Positions 1-7,964 of a DNA stretch of 64,000 nucleotides are shown in pieces. The stretch covers positions 5,456,001 through 5,520,000 of the forward strand of contig NSGV01000001.1 of NCBI GenBank assembly GCA_002300355.1, written 5' to 3'. The translations under genes were made by a program, and so were the position numbers. A model generated the notes under the pieces. That model had not been told where the DNA came from. It saw only the letters and a list, made by a program, of their open reading frames with translations, and did not search any database. Within the stretch, counting starts at the first letter, position 1. The number at the start of each line of letters is the position of its first letter. The stretch is from Streptomyces sp. TLI_235 (GTDB taxonomy: Bacteria; Actinomycetota; Actinomycetes; Streptomycetales; Streptomycetaceae).

Positions 1-390
1 CGGGAAGCCCTGCGCGGGGAAGGCCTGCGTCCGGTCCTGCGGCGGGAAGCCCGGCGCGGACGGCGGCGCGGCCACGTACGGCCGGGCACCGAACGGCGGT
101 CCCTGGTCGCCCGGACCGCCGGCGGGCACCGGCGGCAGCATCGTCGTCGCCTGCTCGTCCGCCGCCGGCACCCGGGCCGGCGGGAAGCCCGGCGGCGCCT
201 TCGGCGGGAACGGCTGAGCCTGGGCGTGCGGCGGGAAGCCCGAGGGCGCCGCGGCCGGGAAACCCGGGGGGCCGGCCGGGGGCGGCGGAGGGGCACCCTC
301 GGGCCCCGGCCGGCGCCGCACCCAGCCGCCGGCACCGCCGCGCGCGGTCGGGTCCCAGACCGCCGGCGGCGTGTTGTCCTGATCCGTCAT
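1..390 (-). CDS. Proline/glycine-rich protein, N-terminal part only
   Basis: The frame opens with ATG (MTDQDNTPPAVWDP) and stays open to the left edge, so about 130 N-terminal residues are visible. They are almost all Gly, Pro and Ala with recurring GFP/PPGFP units, for example AGPPGFPAAAPSGFPP. Such low-complexity leaders often precede a membrane or regulatory domain in streptomycete proteins, but no domain is visible here. The function is unknown and the C-terminus lies outside the window. Confidence 0.65.
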   Translation of the reverse strand, partial: MTDQDNTPPAVWDPTARGGAGGWVRRRPGPEGAPPPPPAGPPGFPAAAPSGFPPHAQAQPFPPKAPPGFPPARVPAADEQATTMLPPVPAGGPGDQGPPFGARPYVAAPPSAPGFPPQDRTQAFPAQGFP

Positions 391-578
391 TCCCTCGCCC
401 TCGCCCCGCTGCGTAGTCGCGTCGCACCCACCGCGCCGTGCCCAGCCGTTCGACTGCTGTCGGACACCGTACAGACCCCGGGCGCGCCACGGCACGGCAC
501 CCGGAGGGTACCGCCCGTGTCGTACGACGGCGGAGCGCCCGGGATCGTGCCCGAGGCGGCCCGCCCCGCGGTGCGTCC

Positions 579-1241
579 TCAGCCCCGCGCGCGCCGCAGC
601 ACCCGCAGCGAACCCGTCACCGAGACCTCCTCGAAGCCCTCGGCCAGCGCCCGCAGGTACACCCGGTACGGCGCCTGCCCGCCGTCCTCCGGGTCCGGGA
701 AGACGTCGTGGACGACCAGCAGGCCGTCCTCGGCCAGGTGCGGCGCCCAGCCCTCGTAGTCGCCGGTGGCGTGCTCGTCGGTGTGCCCGCCGTCGATGAA
801 CACCAGCGCCAGCCGACCGCCCCACAGCGCGGCGATCTGCGGCGAGCGGCCCACCAGCGCCACCACGTGCTCCTCCAGGCCCGCGTGGAACAGCGTGCGG
901 CGGAAGACCGGCAGGGTGTCCATCCGGCCGACCTCCGGGTCGACCAGCGTCGGGTCGTGGTACTCCCAGCCTGGCTGCTGCTCCTCCGAGCCCCGGTGGT
1001 GGTCCACGGTGAGCGCCACCGTGCCGGTGCGGCGGGCCGCGTCCGCCAGCAGGACCGCCGAGCGGCCGCAGTACGTCCCGATCTCCAGCACCGGCAGCCC
1101 GGTGCGCCCCGCGGCCTCCACCGCCGCCGCGTACAGCGCGAGGCCCTCGTCCACCGGCATGAAGCCGGTCGCCGCCTCGAAGGCCTTCAGCACCTCGGGC
1201 CCGGGCAGGGCCGCGGCGGGCGCGTCGTGGCGGTCGGTCAT
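579..1241 (-). CDS. Class I SAM-dependent methyltransferase
   Basis: A 220-residue protein. The SAM-binding glycine loop reads VLEIGTYCGRSAVLL near residue 55, and a later acidic strand reads LVFIDGGHTDEH, the usual layout of a Rossmann-type methyltransferase of the Methyltransf_24 kind. The start is set by ATG behind GGGAG on the minus strand; a much longer open frame upstream only runs antisense to the next gene. It is divergent from the alcohol dehydrogenase gene. The substrate cannot be told from the sequence. Confidence 0.85.
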   Translation of the reverse strand: MTDRHDAPAAALPGPEVLKAFEAATGFMPVDEGLALYAAAVEAAGRTGLPVLEIGTYCGRSAVLLADAARRTGTVALTVDHHRGSEEQQPGWEYHDPTLVDPEVGRMDTLPVFRRTLFHAGLEEHVVALVGRSPQIAALWGGRLALVFIDGGHTDEHATGDYEGWAPHLAEDGLLVVHDVFPDPEDGGQAPYRVYLRALAEGFEEVSVTGSLRVLRRARG

Positions 1242-1394
1242 GCTGCTGCTCCCTGCTGGCGGACGGAACGGTGCAGCGGACCCTACCCGACGGTACGGCC
1301 GGCCAGGGCGCCCGCCCGGCCCGGGTGCGTGCCCGGGCCGCGCCCGTACCCTCGTTGCCGTCAGACGCCACCGCACGAGGGGAACGGGAGCACG

Positions 1395-2474
1395 ATGCGC
1401 GCAGCGATCCTGCACGAGACCGGCCAGGACACGCTGGAGGTCCGCGACGACGTGGAGACGGTCGACGTCGGGCCCGGCACCGTCCGGGTCCGGATGCGTG
1501 CCGCCGGACTCTGCCACTCCGACCTCTCGGCGATGAGCGGCGTCCTGCCGCAGCCGGCGCCGTTCGTGCCCGGCCACGAGGGCGCCGGCGAGATCACCGA
1601 GGTCGGCCCGGGCGTCACCGGCCTCGCCCCCGGCGACCGGGTGGTGCTCTGCTGGATGCCGCCCTGCGGCGGCTGCGCGTTCTGCGCCCGCGGCGAGACC
1701 CACCTGTGCACCGCGAGCCTCAAGCGGCTCGCCGAGCCCACCTTCCGCTTCGGCGGCGGCACCGCCGCGTACGGCTTCTACAGCACCGGCAGCTTCGCCG
1801 AGGAGGCCGTGGTCGCCGCCGACGCCGTGCTGCGGATGCCCGCGGACCTGCCCTTCGAGCTCGCCGCCCTGGTCGGCTGCGGGGTCACCACCGGCTTCGG
1901 CGCGGTGGTGAACACCGCGCGGGTCGAGCCGGGCGCCACCGTCGCCGTGCTCGGCGCCGGCGGGGTCGGCGCGGCCGCCGTGCAGGCCGCCCGGATCAGC
2001 GGCGCCGCCCGGGTCACCGCCGTCGACCCGGTCGCCGCCCGCCGCGAGCGGGCCCTGGCACTCGGCGCCACCGACGCGATCGCCCCCGAGGAGCTGCGCG
2101 CCGCCGCCAAGGGCCTCGCCCTCGGCGGCTACGACTACGCGGTGGAGGCGGTCGGCCGCTCGGAGACCGTTCGCGCCGCCTACGACGCCGCCCGCCGCGG
2201 CGGCGCCGTGGTGGTGGTCGGCGCCGGCGCCCGCGACGACAGGGTCGCGTTCAGCCTCGGCGAACTGTTCTTCAACGAGAAGCGGGTCCTCAGCTCGCTG
2301 TACGGCGGCGGCGACGTCGCCCGCACCGCGGCCCGGGTGGTCGACCTGTGGCGGGCCGGCCGGCTCGACCTGGCCGCGCTGGTCACCCACCGGATGCCGC
2401 TCGAAGAGGTCGGCCGGGCGATCGCCGGGATGCGCAGCGGCGAGGCACTGCGCACGGTGCTCACCTTCGACTGA
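1395..2474 (+). CDS. Zinc-dependent medium-chain alcohol dehydrogenase
   Basis: A 359-residue MDR-family oxidoreductase. The N-terminal GroES-like part has the catalytic zinc region (GLCHSDLS, then PGHEGAGEI) and the structural zinc cysteines CGGCAFCARGETHLC. The NAD(P)-binding fold follows with VAVLGAGGVGAAAVQAA near residue 180. ATG follows a GGGAG site, and length fits the family (about 350). It probably oxidizes an alcohol or reduces an aldehyde using NAD(P); the substrate is unknown. A GC-rich hairpin right after the stop should end transcription. Confidence 0.9.
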   Translation: MRAAILHETGQDTLEVRDDVETVDVGPGTVRVRMRAAGLCHSDLSAMSGVLPQPAPFVPGHEGAGEITEVGPGVTGLAPGDRVVLCWMPPCGGCAFCARGETHLCTASLKRLAEPTFRFGGGTAAYGFYSTGSFAEEAVVAADAVLRMPADLPFELAALVGCGVTTGFGAVVNTARVEPGATVAVLGAGGVGAAAVQAARISGAARVTAVDPVAARRERALALGATDAIAPEELRAAAKGLALGGYDYAVEAVGRSETVRAAYDAARRGGAVVVVGAGARDDRVAFSLGELFFNEKRVLSSLYGGGDVARTAARVVDLWRAGRLDLAALVTHRMPLEEVGRAIAGMRSGEALRTVLTFD

Positions 2475-2513
2475 GCGCGATGCCGGCCGTTCGGCGGCGG
2501 GCCCGCAACGCCG

Positions 2514-2541
2514 GCGGCCCGGGGCGAGAGCCCCGGGCCGC
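2514..2541. terminator. Bidirectional hairpin terminator between convergent genes
   Basis: A perfect 12-bp stem (GCGGCCCGGGGC) closes on a GAGA tetraloop between the dehydrogenase stop and the stop of the leftward small gene. There is no T tract, as is common in streptomycetes. Its place between converging genes supports a terminator role. Confidence 0.7.
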
Positions 2542-2557
2542 GCGGTGTGCGAGCAGG

Positions 2558-2713
2558 TCAGCGGCGGTGCCGGCCGTGCGGGTCGGCGTCGGGGCGGTCG
2601 TCCGGTGCCGTCGTGCCACGGTGGCGGCCGTGCGCGGTGTCCTCGGCCATGGCCTCGTCGGCGCCGGGCGCGGTGCGGTCGTGCTCGGTGGTGTCGGTGA
2701 GGGTCTCGGACAT
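2558..2713 (-). CDS. Small Asp/His/Arg-rich peptide (51 aa)
   Basis: A short frame beginning MSETLTDTTEHDRTAPG and ending with two related tails, HGRHRG and PHGRHRR. It is very hydrophilic and has no cysteine. The ribosome site is weak (GAAGACAGAAGCTC before ATG). It lies downstream of the S9 peptidase gene on the same strand and before a strong terminator, so it may be the last gene of that transcript. A RiPP precursor or small regulatory peptide is conceivable, but nothing proves it is translated. Confidence 0.45.
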   Translation of the reverse strand: MSETLTDTTEHDRTAPGADEAMAEDTAHGRHRGTTAPDDRPDADPHGRHRR

Positions 2714-2907
2714 GAGCTTCTGTCTTCTCCGTGCTGTGCGGTGCTGCGGGCGCAGCGTCGTTCGGCCGGGCACTCGGCTGCCCGACCGTCCGGGCGTTCG
2801 GCGCCCGGGACCGCGGCCGCCGGGGCGGCCGAATCGGGTACGAGCCTATCGGGGCGGTCACTGCCCGCGCACGGCAGACTCCGATCCGGTGGGCGCTCGG
2901 CGGGTCG

Positions 2908-4842
2908 TCAGGCGGGCCGGCCGGTGCGCAGGAAACCGGCCAGCAGCTCGTGCAGGACGGCGGCGCCCTCCTCGGCCAGCAGTTCGTGGCCGGCCCCGGC
3001 CGCCTCCACGTACCGGAAGTCGGTGCCCTCGGCGCGGCCGAGCCGCAGCAGCTCGTGACGGAGCGTGCGCGACTGCCCGACCGGCACCACCTCGTCCCGG
3101 TCGCCGTGCACGATCAGCAGCGGCGCGGTCAGCCGGTGGGCCAGCCGCAGCACGTCGCGCGGCCCGCGGACGTCCTGCGCCTCGGCGGCGCCGCCGAGGC
3201 GCTCGCACATCGCCCGCACCGGCTCCGCGGCCTCGGCGAGCAGCCGGGCGCCGGACAGGAAGGGCGCCACCACCGCGCACCGCGCGAGGTGCCCGGCGGG
3301 CGCGTGCGCGGCGGCGAGCAGCGCCAGGAAGCCGCCGTAGCTCACGCCGAAGAGGGCGGGCGGCTCCAGCCCGAGGGCGGCCCGCTGCTCGGCCAGGCCA
3401 TCCAGCAGGTGCAGGACGTCGTCGAGGTCCGGGCCGCCCCAGGCGCCGTGTACGGCCGCCTCGTGCGCGGGCCCGTAGCCCGTCGAGCCGCGCTGGTTGG
3501 GGGCGACCACGGCGGTGCCGCGGCCGGCCATCCGCTGCAGCGCCGGGTCGAACTCCAGCCGCCAGGCATCGGCGGGGCCGCCGTGCAGCGCCAGCACCAG
3601 GTGCGGGGCGGCCAGCCAGGAGTCCCCGCCGTACACCACGGCCTCCAGCGGGCCGGCCGGGCCGCCGAGGTGCACCGGCCGCGCGGCCTGCCAGCTGCCG
3701 CCGTCCCCGGGCTCGGCCGAGCCGTCGACCCGCCAGCCGGGCGGGTGCGCGCCGCCCGGCAGGTCGTCGGGGGCCGCGTGCGGGGCCAGCGGGGCGAGCT
3801 GCAGCGGCAGTGGCGGCGGCACGGCGCCAGGGCCTGCGGCGGCGCCGGCCGCCAGCAGGGCGTCCACGTCGAGGGTGGCGAGGGCTGCCGGGCGGTCCGG
3901 CGCCGAGTACGGGACGCGCAGGCCGGCCGCCGACCAGTGGCCGGTCTCGCCGAACCGGCCGGGCGGGGCGGGCAGGCGGTCCAGCCGGCCGGTGGAGGGC
4001 TGCCAGAGCGCGAGGGCGGTCGCCGCGCCGTGGTCGAGCTGCAGGACGACACGCGGATCGGTGCCCCCGCCGGGGGCGAGCGCGATCGGCCGCGGCACCG
4101 GGCCGGGCTGGTGCAGGCAGTCCGGGAAGCGGACCGGGTCGGAGCCGCCGAGCAGTACCCAGCCGAGCCGGTCGGCCCCGGGGGCGTCGCTGCGGACGAC
4201 CCCGAAGCCGCTCGGCGGGTCGAACAGCACCAGCCGGTCGTTGCTGCCCTCGGCGATCTCCAGCAGCGGGGTGACGGCGCCGCCGTCGAGATCCAGGACG
4301 ACGGTGCGCACCGACACGTCGGCGACCCGGTCCAGGGCCAGCAGACGGCCCGCGGTGTCCAGCCAGAGGCCGCCGCCGTACATCCCGGGCAGTTCGGCGA
4401 CCTGGGCGGGCGGCGAACCGTCGGCGGCGATCCGCCAGACCGTGGTGACCGGCCGCCCGTCGGTGCCGAGCGCGACCGCCCCGCCGCCCGGCATCGGCAG
4501 CAGCCGGAGCCCCGGCAGCCAGAGCCGGGCCAGCTGCTGCTCGCGCTCCTCCCGGGCGGCCGACAGGACGACGAGGTCGTGCCGCTCGCCGTCGTGCCGG
4601 CGGACCAGCACCCGCCCGTCGGACAGCGCGACGGGCTGCGAGCGCAGGCTCTCGGTGCGGCCGGCGGGCGGCGGCAGCGGGACGGGCTCCGCGGGGGAGC
4701 CGTCCGCGGGCAGCCGCCAGCTCTCGGCGTACCAGCCGCCGTCCGGACCGGCGGCGAGGCAGGCGGCGTGCGAGCCGTCGGCGGCGAAGGTGAACCCGAA
4801 CCGGCGCAGTGCCTGGGAGGCGGTCCGGGCGACGGTGCTCAT
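2908..4842 (-). CDS. S9 family (prolyl oligopeptidase-like) serine peptidase
   Basis: A 644-residue cytoplasmic peptidase or acylaminoacyl-peptidase. The N-terminal two thirds is a propeller-like region rich in Gly/Leu/Asp. The C-terminal alpha/beta-hydrolase domain has the nucleophile in GVSYGG (Ser501), the acid in HGDRDEVVP (Asp583) and the base in GAGHELL (His619), so the catalytic triad is complete. ATG follows AGGAG. It sits between a LanKC-like kinase fragment gene and a small peptide gene on the same strand. S9 peptidases process leaders in some class III lanthipeptide pathways, which makes that a possible but unproven role. Confidence 0.88.
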   Translation of the reverse strand: MSTVARTASQALRRFGFTFAADGSHAACLAAGPDGGWYAESWRLPADGSPAEPVPLPPPAGRTESLRSQPVALSDGRVLVRRHDGERHDLVVLSAAREEREQQLARLWLPGLRLLPMPGGGAVALGTDGRPVTTVWRIAADGSPPAQVAELPGMYGGGLWLDTAGRLLALDRVADVSVRTVVLDLDGGAVTPLLEIAEGSNDRLVLFDPPSGFGVVRSDAPGADRLGWVLLGGSDPVRFPDCLHQPGPVPRPIALAPGGGTDPRVVLQLDHGAATALALWQPSTGRLDRLPAPPGRFGETGHWSAAGLRVPYSAPDRPAALATLDVDALLAAGAAAGPGAVPPPLPLQLAPLAPHAAPDDLPGGAHPPGWRVDGSAEPGDGGSWQAARPVHLGGPAGPLEAVVYGGDSWLAAPHLVLALHGGPADAWRLEFDPALQRMAGRGTAVVAPNQRGSTGYGPAHEAAVHGAWGGPDLDDVLHLLDGLAEQRAALGLEPPALFGVSYGGFLALLAAAHAPAGHLARCAVVAPFLSGARLLAEAAEPVRAMCERLGGAAEAQDVRGPRDVLRLAHRLTAPLLIVHGDRDEVVPVGQSRTLRHELLRLGRAEGTDFRYVEAAGAGHELLAEEGAAVLHELLAGFLRTGRPA

Positions 4843-4903
4843 CGGTGCGGCTCTCCTGATCCGTACGGGGGCTGGGGCGGGCGGCACGCGGGGTGCGGCC
4901 GGG

Positions 4904-5887
4904 TCAGGTGCCGGGCGGTGCCGGGTCGACCGGGCCCTTCCTCTCGGATCTCGCCGGGCACGCGACGCCCGGCGAGATCCGAGAGGGAGGGCCCAGCGCG
5001 GCCGCGGCCCGTTCGGGGGGCCAGCGGTCGGCCGGGTCCTCGGCACAGAGGCCGAGGACGAGCGGGGTGAGCCGGCGGGCGGTCTCGCCCGTCCGGGCGG
5101 CCAGCGCCAGCCAGCGGCGCAGCCGGACCGCGGCGGGCGCCGCGGGCGGGGTGCCGGCCCGGGCCTCCGGGAACTCCTCGGCGAGCAGCGGGGTGCGGCC
5201 GGTGGCGAGCAGGAAGAGGAGCCCGCCGAGCGCGTGGCGGTCGTCGCCGTACGGCCCGCGGCGCAGCGAAACGGCCCCGGGCCGCGGAGCCGGGTAGGGG
5301 CGGGGGCCGGCCAGCCGCAGTCGGCCGTCCGGGCCCACCAGGACCTGTTCGGCGGAGAGGTCGCACAGCGCCGCCCCCAGGGCGTGCACCCGGGCGATCA
5401 GGCCGACCAGGGCGGTGGCGACCGGGCGGGCGTCCGGCCACGGGACGCCGGGGTCGCCGGAGCGGCCCAGCCGTTCGGCGACCCAGTGGTCGAGAGTCGT
5501 CCCCTCCGGTCGCGGCCCCGGCGGTGCGGCCAGGCCGGCCGCGGCGAGTGCGGCGGATAACCGCTCCCGCTCCCCGACCCGCCACCCGGGCCCGGTCGAC
5601 CCCCTCCCCTCGAAGGGGCCGACCGGCGGCACGGCGAACCCCCGCGCGCCACCACGGAGTTCCGCCTCCACCGGCCGACCGCGCCTCGTCGCGCGGTACG
5701 CCGGCGCGGACGGCCGGGCGGTGCGCCGGGGGCTCTCGACGGCGGCCACCGGGCCGCCCTCGCCTCCCCGCCCCTGCGCACCGGCCGCGGCCGTCCGCAC
5801 GACCCCCAGTGCGGTGCCGTCCGCATCCGGCCCGTCACCGACCGACCCCGCCACCGAGGCCGAACGCAGCGGTGTGCCCGCCCCCAT
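4904..5887 (-). CDS. LanKC-like degenerate kinase-domain protein
   Basis: A 327-residue protein. Residues 1-100 are low-complexity. From about 155 it looks like the C-lobe of the kinase domain of class III lanthipeptide synthetases: an RVHALG...CDLSAEQVLV catalytic-loop analogue (175-184) followed by GPDGRLRLAG and DRHALGGLLFLLATG. The kinase HxD and DFG motifs are degraded (CDL, LAG) and no cyclase domain follows, so it may be a pseudokinase. I chose the ATG behind AAGGGG over a GTG 13 codons upstream. The last residues are encoded by a large palindrome. Catalytic activity is doubtful. Confidence 0.55.
   Translation of the reverse strand: MGAGTPLRSASVAGSVGDGPDADGTALGVVRTAAAGAQGRGGEGGPVAAVESPRRTARPSAPAYRATRRGRPVEAELRGGARGFAVPPVGPFEGRGSTGPGWRVGERERLSAALAAAGLAAPPGPRPEGTTLDHWVAERLGRSGDPGVPWPDARPVATALVGLIARVHALGAALCDLSAEQVLVGPDGRLRLAGPRPYPAPRPGAVSLRRGPYGDDRHALGGLLFLLATGRTPLLAEEFPEARAGTPPAAPAAVRLRRWLALAARTGETARRLTPLVLGLCAEDPADRWPPERAAAALGPPSRISPGVACPARSERKGPVDPAPPGT
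4932..4994. repeat. 28-bp near-perfect palindrome (REP-like or terminator)
   Basis: Two 28-base arms, 4932-4959 and 4967-4994, pair with a single mismatch around a 7-base loop (ACGCGAC). The core is CTCTCGGATCTCGCCGGGC. The element is translated as the C-terminus of the kinase-like gene (ISPGVACPARSERKG), so the frame simply runs into it. I recall similar palindromes at the ends of other streptomycete genes, which would make it a dispersed repeat, but I could not search for copies. It could also reduce read-through into the S9 gene. Confidence 0.7.
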
Positions 5888-6347
5888 CGCTTCACACCCC
5901 TTCGTGTCGACGCCGCGGTTGCCCACTGCTCCTGCACCGCGACCCGGTCGTCCTGGAAGTGACGAGAGCCGCCCGGTACCGGACCTCCCCGGGCCGTTCG
6001 CCCGGCCCGGATCGGCGCCCGGCGCCCCTTCCCGACCCCCAGGTCAGGGCAACTCTCGTTCGCGGAACTGAAGTTACTTTCGTGGTCGGTGTGACTCAAC
6101 GCAGCCCGGGTCACTTCACTCATAAGGGTGATCCAGATCCGATTCCGGTCGTGCGCGGGCTCCGGAGTGCGACCGGATCGGGCCCGGCGCTCCGGAGCGC
6201 GCCCCGTCCGACGTGCGCCGCTGACCGGTCGACGCTCGTACCGTGCGCCGCCGGGCGCGGGTTGACGTGCAGCTGTGCGGGCTGCCGCGGACCTGTGCGG
6301 ACCCGGTGCGGGACCGGCGCGCCCGCCGGGCGCGGTAGTCTCGACAG
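5888..6347. other. Divergent intergenic region without a gene
   Basis: The 460 bases separate the leftward kinase-like gene from the rightward Nif3-like gene and should carry promoters for both. I see no frame with coding character and no convincing -35/-10 pair. Confidence 0.5.
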
Positions 6348-7184
6348 GTGCCGAAACTGTCCGACGTGATCGCCGCGCTCGAAGAGCTGTACCCGCCGCA
6401 GTGGGCGGAGTCCTGGGACGCCGTCGGGCTGGTCTGCGGCGACCCGGACGCCGAGGTCCGCCGGGTGCTCTTCGCCGTCGACCCGGTGCAGGCGGTCGTG
6501 GACGAGGCCGCCGCGTGGGGCGCCGACCTGGTCGTCACCCACCACCCCCTCTACCTGCGCGGCACGACCAGTGTCGCCGCCACCACCTTCAAGGGCCGCG
6601 TGGTGCACTCCCTGATCCGGCAGGGCATCGCGCTGCACGTCGCGCACACCAACGCCGACCACGCCGACCCCGGCGTCTCCGACGCCCTCGCCGAGGCGGT
6701 CGGGCTGCGCGTCACCGGCCCGCTCGTCCCCGACCCGACCGACCCGGCGGGCCGCCGCGGCGGCGGCCGGATCGGCGTGCTGCCCGAGCCGATGACCCTC
6801 GCCGCCTTCGCCGCGCAGGTCGCCGCCGGGCTCCCCGCCACCGCCACCGGCGTCCGGGTCGCCGGCGACCCGCAGCGGACGATCAGCCGGGTCGCCGTCT
6901 GCGGCGGCTCCGGCGACAGCTTCTTCGCCGAGGTCCGCGCCGCCGGCGTCGACGCCTACGTCACCGCGGACCTGCGCCACCACCCTGCGTCCGAGGCGTC
7001 CGAGGCCGCCCCGGTCGCGCTCGTCGACGCCGCGCACTGGGCCACCGAGTGGCCCTGGCTGAACCTCGCCGCCCAGTCGCTGACCGAGGCGGCCGGCAAG
7101 CACGGCTGGGAGCTGGAGACCAAGGTCTCCCACCTGGTCACCGACCCGTGGACGGGGCACGCCCCCATGCCGTACACCGCCTGA
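6348..7184 (+). CDS. Nif3-like dinuclear metal-centre hexameric protein
   Basis: A 278-residue member of the Nif3/YbgI (GTP cyclohydrolase I type 2) family. The metal-binding motifs are present: LVVTHHPLYL near residue 65 and LHVAHTNADH near 100. The start is GTG. It is followed 31 bases later by the zinc-ribbon gene and then the RNase H-phosphatase gene, a conserved streptomycete order. The true substrate of this family is uncertain; a cytoplasmic hydrolase or metal-dependent role is usual. Confidence 0.9.
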   Translation: MPKLSDVIAALEELYPPQWAESWDAVGLVCGDPDAEVRRVLFAVDPVQAVVDEAAAWGADLVVTHHPLYLRGTTSVAATTFKGRVVHSLIRQGIALHVAHTNADHADPGVSDALAEAVGLRVTGPLVPDPTDPAGRRGGGRIGVLPEPMTLAAFAAQVAAGLPATATGVRVAGDPQRTISRVAVCGGSGDSFFAEVRAAGVDAYVTADLRHHPASEASEAAPVALVDAAHWATEWPWLNLAAQSLTEAAGKHGWELETKVSHLVTDPWTGHAPMPYTA

Positions 7185-7215
7185 CACCTGATCGATTCAC
7201 ACAGGAGCTTCCCGC

Positions 7216-7959
7216 TTGAACGCCGCGCCCGCCGACCAGATCCGCCTGCTCGACCTGCAGGCCATCGACTCCCGCCTGGACCAGCTGGCCCACCGGCGCC
7301 GCACCCTGCCCGAGCTCGCCGAGATCGAGAAGGCCAGCGCCGACCACACCGCCCTCAAGGACCTGGTCATCGCCGCCCAGGCCCAGCTCTCCGACACCAC
7401 CCGCGAGCAGACCAAGGCCGAGCAGGACGTCGAGCAGGTCCGCGCCCGCGCCGCCCGCAACCAGCAGCGGATGGACTCCGGCACCGTCACCTCCCCGAAG
7501 GACCTGGAGAACCTCCAGCACGAGACGGGCTCGCTCGCCAAGCGCCAGTCCGACCTGGAGGACGTCGTCCTGGAGGTCATGGAGCGCCTGGAGTCCGCCG
7601 AGAGCCGGGTCACCGAGCTGACGGCCCGTCTGCAGCACTCCGACGTCGTCCTCAAGGAGGCCGAGGAGCACCGCGACGCCGCCTGGGCCGAGATCGACGC
7701 CGAGGTCGAGAAGACCACCCGCGACCGCGAGACCGTCGCCAAGGTCATCCCCGCCGACCTGCTCAAGCTCTACACCCGGCTGCGCGAGCAGCAGGGCGGC
7801 GTCGGCGCGGCCCGCCTCCAGCAGCGCCGCTGCGAGGGCTGCCGGGTCGAGTTCGCCATCACCGACCTCAACGCCATCAAGGCCGAGCCCGCCGACGCGG
7901 TCGTCCGCTGCGAGAACTGCGGCCGCATCCTGGTGCGCACCGCCGAGCCGGGCGTCTGA
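7216..7959 (+). CDS. Coiled-coil protein with C-terminal zinc ribbon
   Basis: A 247-residue protein starting at TTG with AGGAG nine bases upstream. Residues 1-180 form a long heptad-rich coiled coil (DLQAIDSRLDQLAHRRRTLP). A C4 zinc ribbon follows, CEGCRVEF and later CENCGRIL. It is typical of the C4-type zinc-ribbon protein found between Nif3 and RNase H genes in actinobacteria and may bind nucleic acid; its role is unknown. The next gene begins five bases after its stop, so they are co-transcribed. Confidence 0.88.
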   Translation: MNAAPADQIRLLDLQAIDSRLDQLAHRRRTLPELAEIEKASADHTALKDLVIAAQAQLSDTTREQTKAEQDVEQVRARAARNQQRMDSGTVTSPKDLENLQHETGSLAKRQSDLEDVVLEVMERLESAESRVTELTARLQHSDVVLKEAEEHRDAAWAEIDAEVEKTTRDRETVAKVIPADLLKLYTRLREQQGGVGAARLQQRRCEGCRVEFAITDLNAIKAEPADAVVRCENCGRILVRTAEPGV

Positions 7960-7964
7960 TCGGA

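Noticed and set aside
2558..2713. Lanthipeptide precursor
   Set aside because: The peptide has no cysteine, so lanthionine rings cannot form; only a general peptide-maturation idea is kept.
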